Assembly: GCF_003967355.1 (NCBI RefSeq)
Contig: NZ_BIFH01000025.1
Span: 62,001 to 126,000 of the forward strand
Length of the DNA: 64,000 nucleotides
Origin: Embleya hyalina
GTDB lineage: Bacteria > Actinomycetota > Actinomycetes > Streptomycetales > Streptomycetaceae
Direction of reading: 5' to 3'
Of the stretch, positions 61,230 to 64,000 are shown in pieces. The stretch's first letter is position 1. Every line of letters starts with the position of its first letter. The notes under the pieces are model-generated. The model did not search any database. It was given only the letters and a program-made list of their open reading frames with translations, and was not told the DNA's origin. Position numbers and translations under genes: made by a program.

Positions 61230-62945
61230 CTATCCCGGAGCGCTCCCGTGCCTTCGGTCCAACCGCTGCTCCGCCCAGATCGTCTTGCCGTCGGGTCCGA
61301 ACCTGCAGCCCCAGCGTTCGGTGACCTGGGACACGAGGAACAACCCTCGGCCACCCTCGTCGGTGCTGCGGGCTCGCCTGATGCGAGGCTGAGTGCTGTT
61401 GCCATCGCCGACCTCGCACACCAACAGGTCCTTTCCTCTGATCAGCCGCACCGTCATCGAATCGCCGCCGTAGCGGACGGCGTTTCCCGCCAACTCGCTG
61501 ATCACGAGTTCCGTGGCGAAGACCTCCTCGTCGAGCCGCCACCGCGCCAGCTGCCCGGTCACCAGTGTGCGGATCTCGGGCACCGACTCCGCCCGCGCCG
61601 GGAAGACCCACCGGACCGTGCTCGCGGGGGATATCGAGCGCGTCCGGGCGCACAGCAGGACCACGTCCGTGGACTCGCCCTCGGGCGCGGTGTCGTCGAC
61701 GATGTCCCGACACACGTCGGCCAGGGCGCGGCCCGCCCGGCACCGTCGACCGATCGAGCGCCGCAGTCGGCGCAGACCGGCGCCTGCCGCGTCGTCTTGG
61801 CGATCGAGGAACCCACTGCCGTGGAAGACGAGGACCGAGGAGGCCCGCAGTTCCAACTCCGCCGTCTCGAACGGGATGCCGCCCACACCCAGGGGCGGCC
61901 CGGGCGGGAGTTCGATCAGGACCGGTTCACGGCCGGGGGCGACGAGCAGTGGGGCGTGATGGCCGGCGTCCGCGAGCACGCAGCGCGAGGTGACCGGGTC
62001 GTACACGGCATACACACACGTCGCACCCACGGGATCCGCGCCCGGTTCGGCCTCCGCGCCCAGGCGCCGGACGAGATCGTCGACGTGGGTGAGCAACTCC
62101 TCCGGTTCCAGGTCGAGGTGGGCGAGGGTGAGCATGGCCGCCCGCACCCGACCCATCGTCGCGGTGGCGACCAGCCCTCGACCGAACGCCTCGCCGACGA
62201 CCAGGCCGATGCGTGCCGACGACAGGGGGATCACGTCGAACCACTCGCCGCCGACCCCCGCCCCTTCCCCGGCCGGCCGGTAGATCGCCGCAGTCTCGGC
62301 CGCGTCGGTGTCCGTCGTACCTCGCGGCAGCAGCATGCGTTGCAACCCGACCGCCGTGGCGTGCTCGCGCGTGTACCGGCGCGCGTTGTCGACGGCCAGT
62401 CCGCCGCGCGAGGCGATCTCGTGCAGGATCTCCACGTCGTCGGGATGCAGGTCTCGCGCCCGGTCCTGCCACACGGTGACCACCCCCAACAACCGTCCCC
62501 GCGCGAACAGCGGGGCGACGATCGCCCGGGAGACACGATCGGGAACCATGCGCCGCGTCGGCTCGACACCGTGCCGCGAGGTCATGAACGTCCAGGCATC
62601 CTCGATGACCACCACGTCCCCGGCCATCAGGGCCGCGTCGTACGGACCCGTCGACAGTGACGGCACCCGCTCGCCCGCCGTGATCATGCCTTCGGGCAGG
62701 TCGCCACACACCGCGAAACGCGCGATCGTCCCCTGCGGCGCGGGCGCCACGCCCTCCGAGTCCTCCCCCATGACGACGGCCACGTACAGGTCGACGGTCG
62801 CCGCTCTCCCCAGGGTCGGCACGATCACGTCGACGATGGCCTGCGTCGTCCGCCGCACGTCCAGATCGGCGCCGATACGCGCCGCGGCCTCGTACATCGA
62901 CCGCACCCGCAGACGCAGCCGTGCAACCTCGTCTTCCGCACCCAT
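61230..62945 (-). CDS. GAF - PP2C (SpoIIE) - HATPase regulator
   Basis: A 571-residue signalling protein: GAF domain (about 20-190), SpoIIE/PP2C phosphatase domain (about 210-425) and a C-terminal anti-sigma-type ATPase (about 440-565; VISELAGNAVRYGG and GGRGLFLVSQV). Streptomyces relatives have many such fusions, which act on anti-anti-sigma partners. Two metal-binding aspartates of the phosphatase seem changed to glutamate, E234 in VGGEWFDV and E252 in VGEAFGRG, so phosphatase activity is uncertain. GGAGG precedes ATG 62945. It is convergent with the MerR gene. Confidence 0.88.
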   Translation of the reverse strand: MGAEDEVARLRLRVRSMYEAAARIGADLDVRRTTQAIVDVIVPTLGRAATVDLYVAVVMGEDSEGVAPAPQGTIARFAVCGDLPEGMITAGERVPSLSTGPYDAALMAGDVVVIEDAWTFMTSRHGVEPTRRMVPDRVSRAIVAPLFARGRLLGVVTVWQDRARDLHPDDVEILHEIASRGGLAVDNARRYTREHATAVGLQRMLLPRGTTDTDAAETAAIYRPAGEGAGVGGEWFDVIPLSSARIGLVVGEAFGRGLVATATMGRVRAAMLTLAHLDLEPEELLTHVDDLVRRLGAEAEPGADPVGATCVYAVYDPVTSRCVLADAGHHAPLLVAPGREPVLIELPPGPPLGVGGIPFETAELELRASSVLVFHGSGFLDRQDDAAGAGLRRLRRSIGRRCRAGRALADVCRDIVDDTAPEGESTDVVLLCARTRSISPASTVRWVFPARAESVPEIRTLVTGQLARWRLDEEVFATELVISELAGNAVRYGGDSMTVRLIRGKDLLVCEVGDGNSTQPRIRRARSTDEGGRGLFLVSQVTERWGCRFGPDGKTIWAEQRLDRRHGSAPG

Positions 62946-63093
62946 CGGAACACCTCCGGGTCCTGTCCACGGTACCCGCGCGGGCGACCGCGGCGCCCTC
63001 GGAACCGCTGCCCGCGGTCGATCGGCCTCGTGGGGATCGGGCGGCGCCGGGAGGGAACTCCCGCGGGTCGTGAGGGGAGGGCGTCCTATCTTC

Positions 63094-63122
63094 TTGACAC
63101 TCCACCAAAAACGATTTAGGTT
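63094..63122 (+). promoter_or_regulatory. Consensus-like promoter
   Basis: TTGACA (63094-63099), a 17-base spacer and TAGGTT (63117-63122) match the housekeeping -35/-10 pattern. The element is in an AT-rich island 190 bases upstream of the nitrilase-family gene and has the same direction. Confidence 0.6.
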
Positions 63123-63312
63123 CCGAATGTCGCGGCCCTGGCGCAAAGAGTGGTTTGCGAATACGGGGCGGGGACCGGTTCGGAAGTGCGCGGCGATTCC
63201 CGTGCACGCACGGGGCCGGGTGTCGGCTCCGCCGACGAGGGACGGCATCCGGCGCGGCATTCGCCTTCCATGTGGCACCAGGCATCCACCACCCACCGTT
63301 CGGGAGGCAGTC

Positions 63313-64000
63313 ATGATCGATCGCGATGCGGGCGCACAGCGTCGAGCGGGCGACGGTCTGTGGGTCACGATCCTCCAATCGCCGGGATCCCCCGGCGACC
63401 CGGAGAGCAACCTCGTCGAACTCCGTCGGGCCGCCGAACGGGCCCGGCACCGCGGTCTCGACGTCCTGGTCACACCGGAGATGTTCGTCACCGGCTACGA
63501 CATCGACCGGCCGCTCGCCGATCTCGCGCGAAGCGACCTCCTCGACCCCGTTCGACGGATCGCGAGGACGTGCCGGGTCGCCATCGTCGTCTGCCTTCCG
63601 GAGATCGCCTCGTCCGGCGCACCCCGGATGTACAACACGGCGTACTTCGTCGATTCCCACGGCGAGGTACGGGGCCGTCATCGGAAGTCGCATCTGTTCG
63701 GCGACCTCGACCGCCGCCTGTTCGAGCCCGGCGACAGGCCGTTCACGATGGTGGACTACCACGGCGTGAGGATCGCCTTGATGATCTGCTACGACGTCGA
63801 GTTCCCGGAGAACGTTCGAGCCGCCGCGATCGCCGGCGCCCATCTCGTCGCCGTTCCGACCGCGCAGATGGAGCCGTTCGCATTCGTGGCGGACCATCTG
63901 ATCCGGGCGCGGGCGTGGGAGAACCAGATATACGTCGCCTACGCGAACCACTCCGGCAAGGAGCGTGCAACGACGTACGTGGGCGGGAGCAGCGTGGTCG
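63313..64000 (+). CDS. Carbon-nitrogen hydrolase (nitrilase superfamily), cut by window end
   Basis: The first 229 codons of a nitrilase-superfamily amidohydrolase. The Glu-Lys-Cys triad is visible: E in TPEMFVTGYD (about residue 56), K in RGRHRKSHLFGD (about 121) and C in LMICYDVEFPENV (about 158). The sequence includes VPTAQMEPFAFVADHLIRAR, of the type seen in bacterial amidases of the branch that includes R-stereoselective amidases. It should hydrolyse an amide or carbamoyl bond. GGGAGG precedes ATG 63313, with a consensus-like promoter upstream. The C-terminus lies beyond the window. Confidence 0.9.
   Translation, partial: MIDRDAGAQRRAGDGLWVTILQSPGSPGDPESNLVELRRAAERARHRGLDVLVTPEMFVTGYDIDRPLADLARSDLLDPVRRIARTCRVAIVVCLPEIASSGAPRMYNTAYFVDSHGEVRGRHRKSHLFGDLDRRLFEPGDRPFTMVDYHGVRIALMICYDVEFPENVRAAAIAGAHLVAVPTAQMEPFAFVADHLIRARAWENQIYVAYANHSGKERATTYVGGSSVV

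Noticed and set aside
1-64000. tRNA or rRNA genes
   Set aside because: No cloverleaf-like segments with CCA-type ends or rRNA-like conserved stretches were noticed, though weak cases could escape reading by eye.

Overview
The window looks like part of a high-GC actinomycete chromosome, most likely a Streptomyces relative. GC is very high with strong third-position bias, Shine-Dalgarno sites of the GGAGG type are common, GTG starts and ATGA/GTGA overlaps are frequent, and there are many regulators of the MerR, MarR, IclR, LuxR and GAF/PP2C families. The taxon is inferred from these traits and gene content; no marker gene is present.

0.2-4.5 kb: a stress group on the minus strand (potassium channel, CBS pair, zinc alcohol dehydrogenase, CBS-BON protein, DUF1918 protein), followed by remnants of a universal stress protein and of a small monooxygenase-like gene.

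4.8-30.7 kb: the centre of the window, a complete-looking contractile injection system (eCIS/phage-tail-like particle). It encodes cap (DUF4255), AAA+ ATPase, sheath, two tube proteins, assembly-type small proteins, LysM baseplate hub protein, VgrG-like spike, PAAR tip, gp25-like and gpJ-like baseplate proteins, a tail protein I-like protein, a secreted beta-propeller protein, two membrane-anchored accessory proteins, a LuxR regulator and a DUF4157 metallopeptidase-like protein. No tail fibre gene is recognisable. At the left edge lies an 849-residue protein with a deaminase core (HAE and PCxxC motifs). It carries an N-terminal motif shared with the DUF4157 protein of the locus, so it is a strong candidate cargo or effector.

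31-42 kb: a MerR-MFS efflux pair, a cupin, a glutamine synthetase-like gene divergent from a radical SAM gene, an EthD-type protein, a tandem GNAT protein, and several decayed genes.

42-48.7 kb: a catabolic-looking cluster: dienelactone hydrolase, class II aldolase, ferredoxin, ferredoxin reductase, IclR regulator, a TAXI-type binding protein without signal peptide, and two overlapping genes for cupin/zinc-ribbon proteins related to 3-hydroxyanthranilate dioxygenase. Four gene starts share TGTTCCG-type sites.

48.7-64 kb: MarR regulator, pseudogenes, APC permease, azoreductase with HxlR regulator, LysR regulator with agmatinase, MarR with a DHA2 efflux pump, a second MerR-MFS pair built like the first, a GAF-PP2C-ATPase regulator, and a nitrilase-family amidohydrolase cut by the window end.
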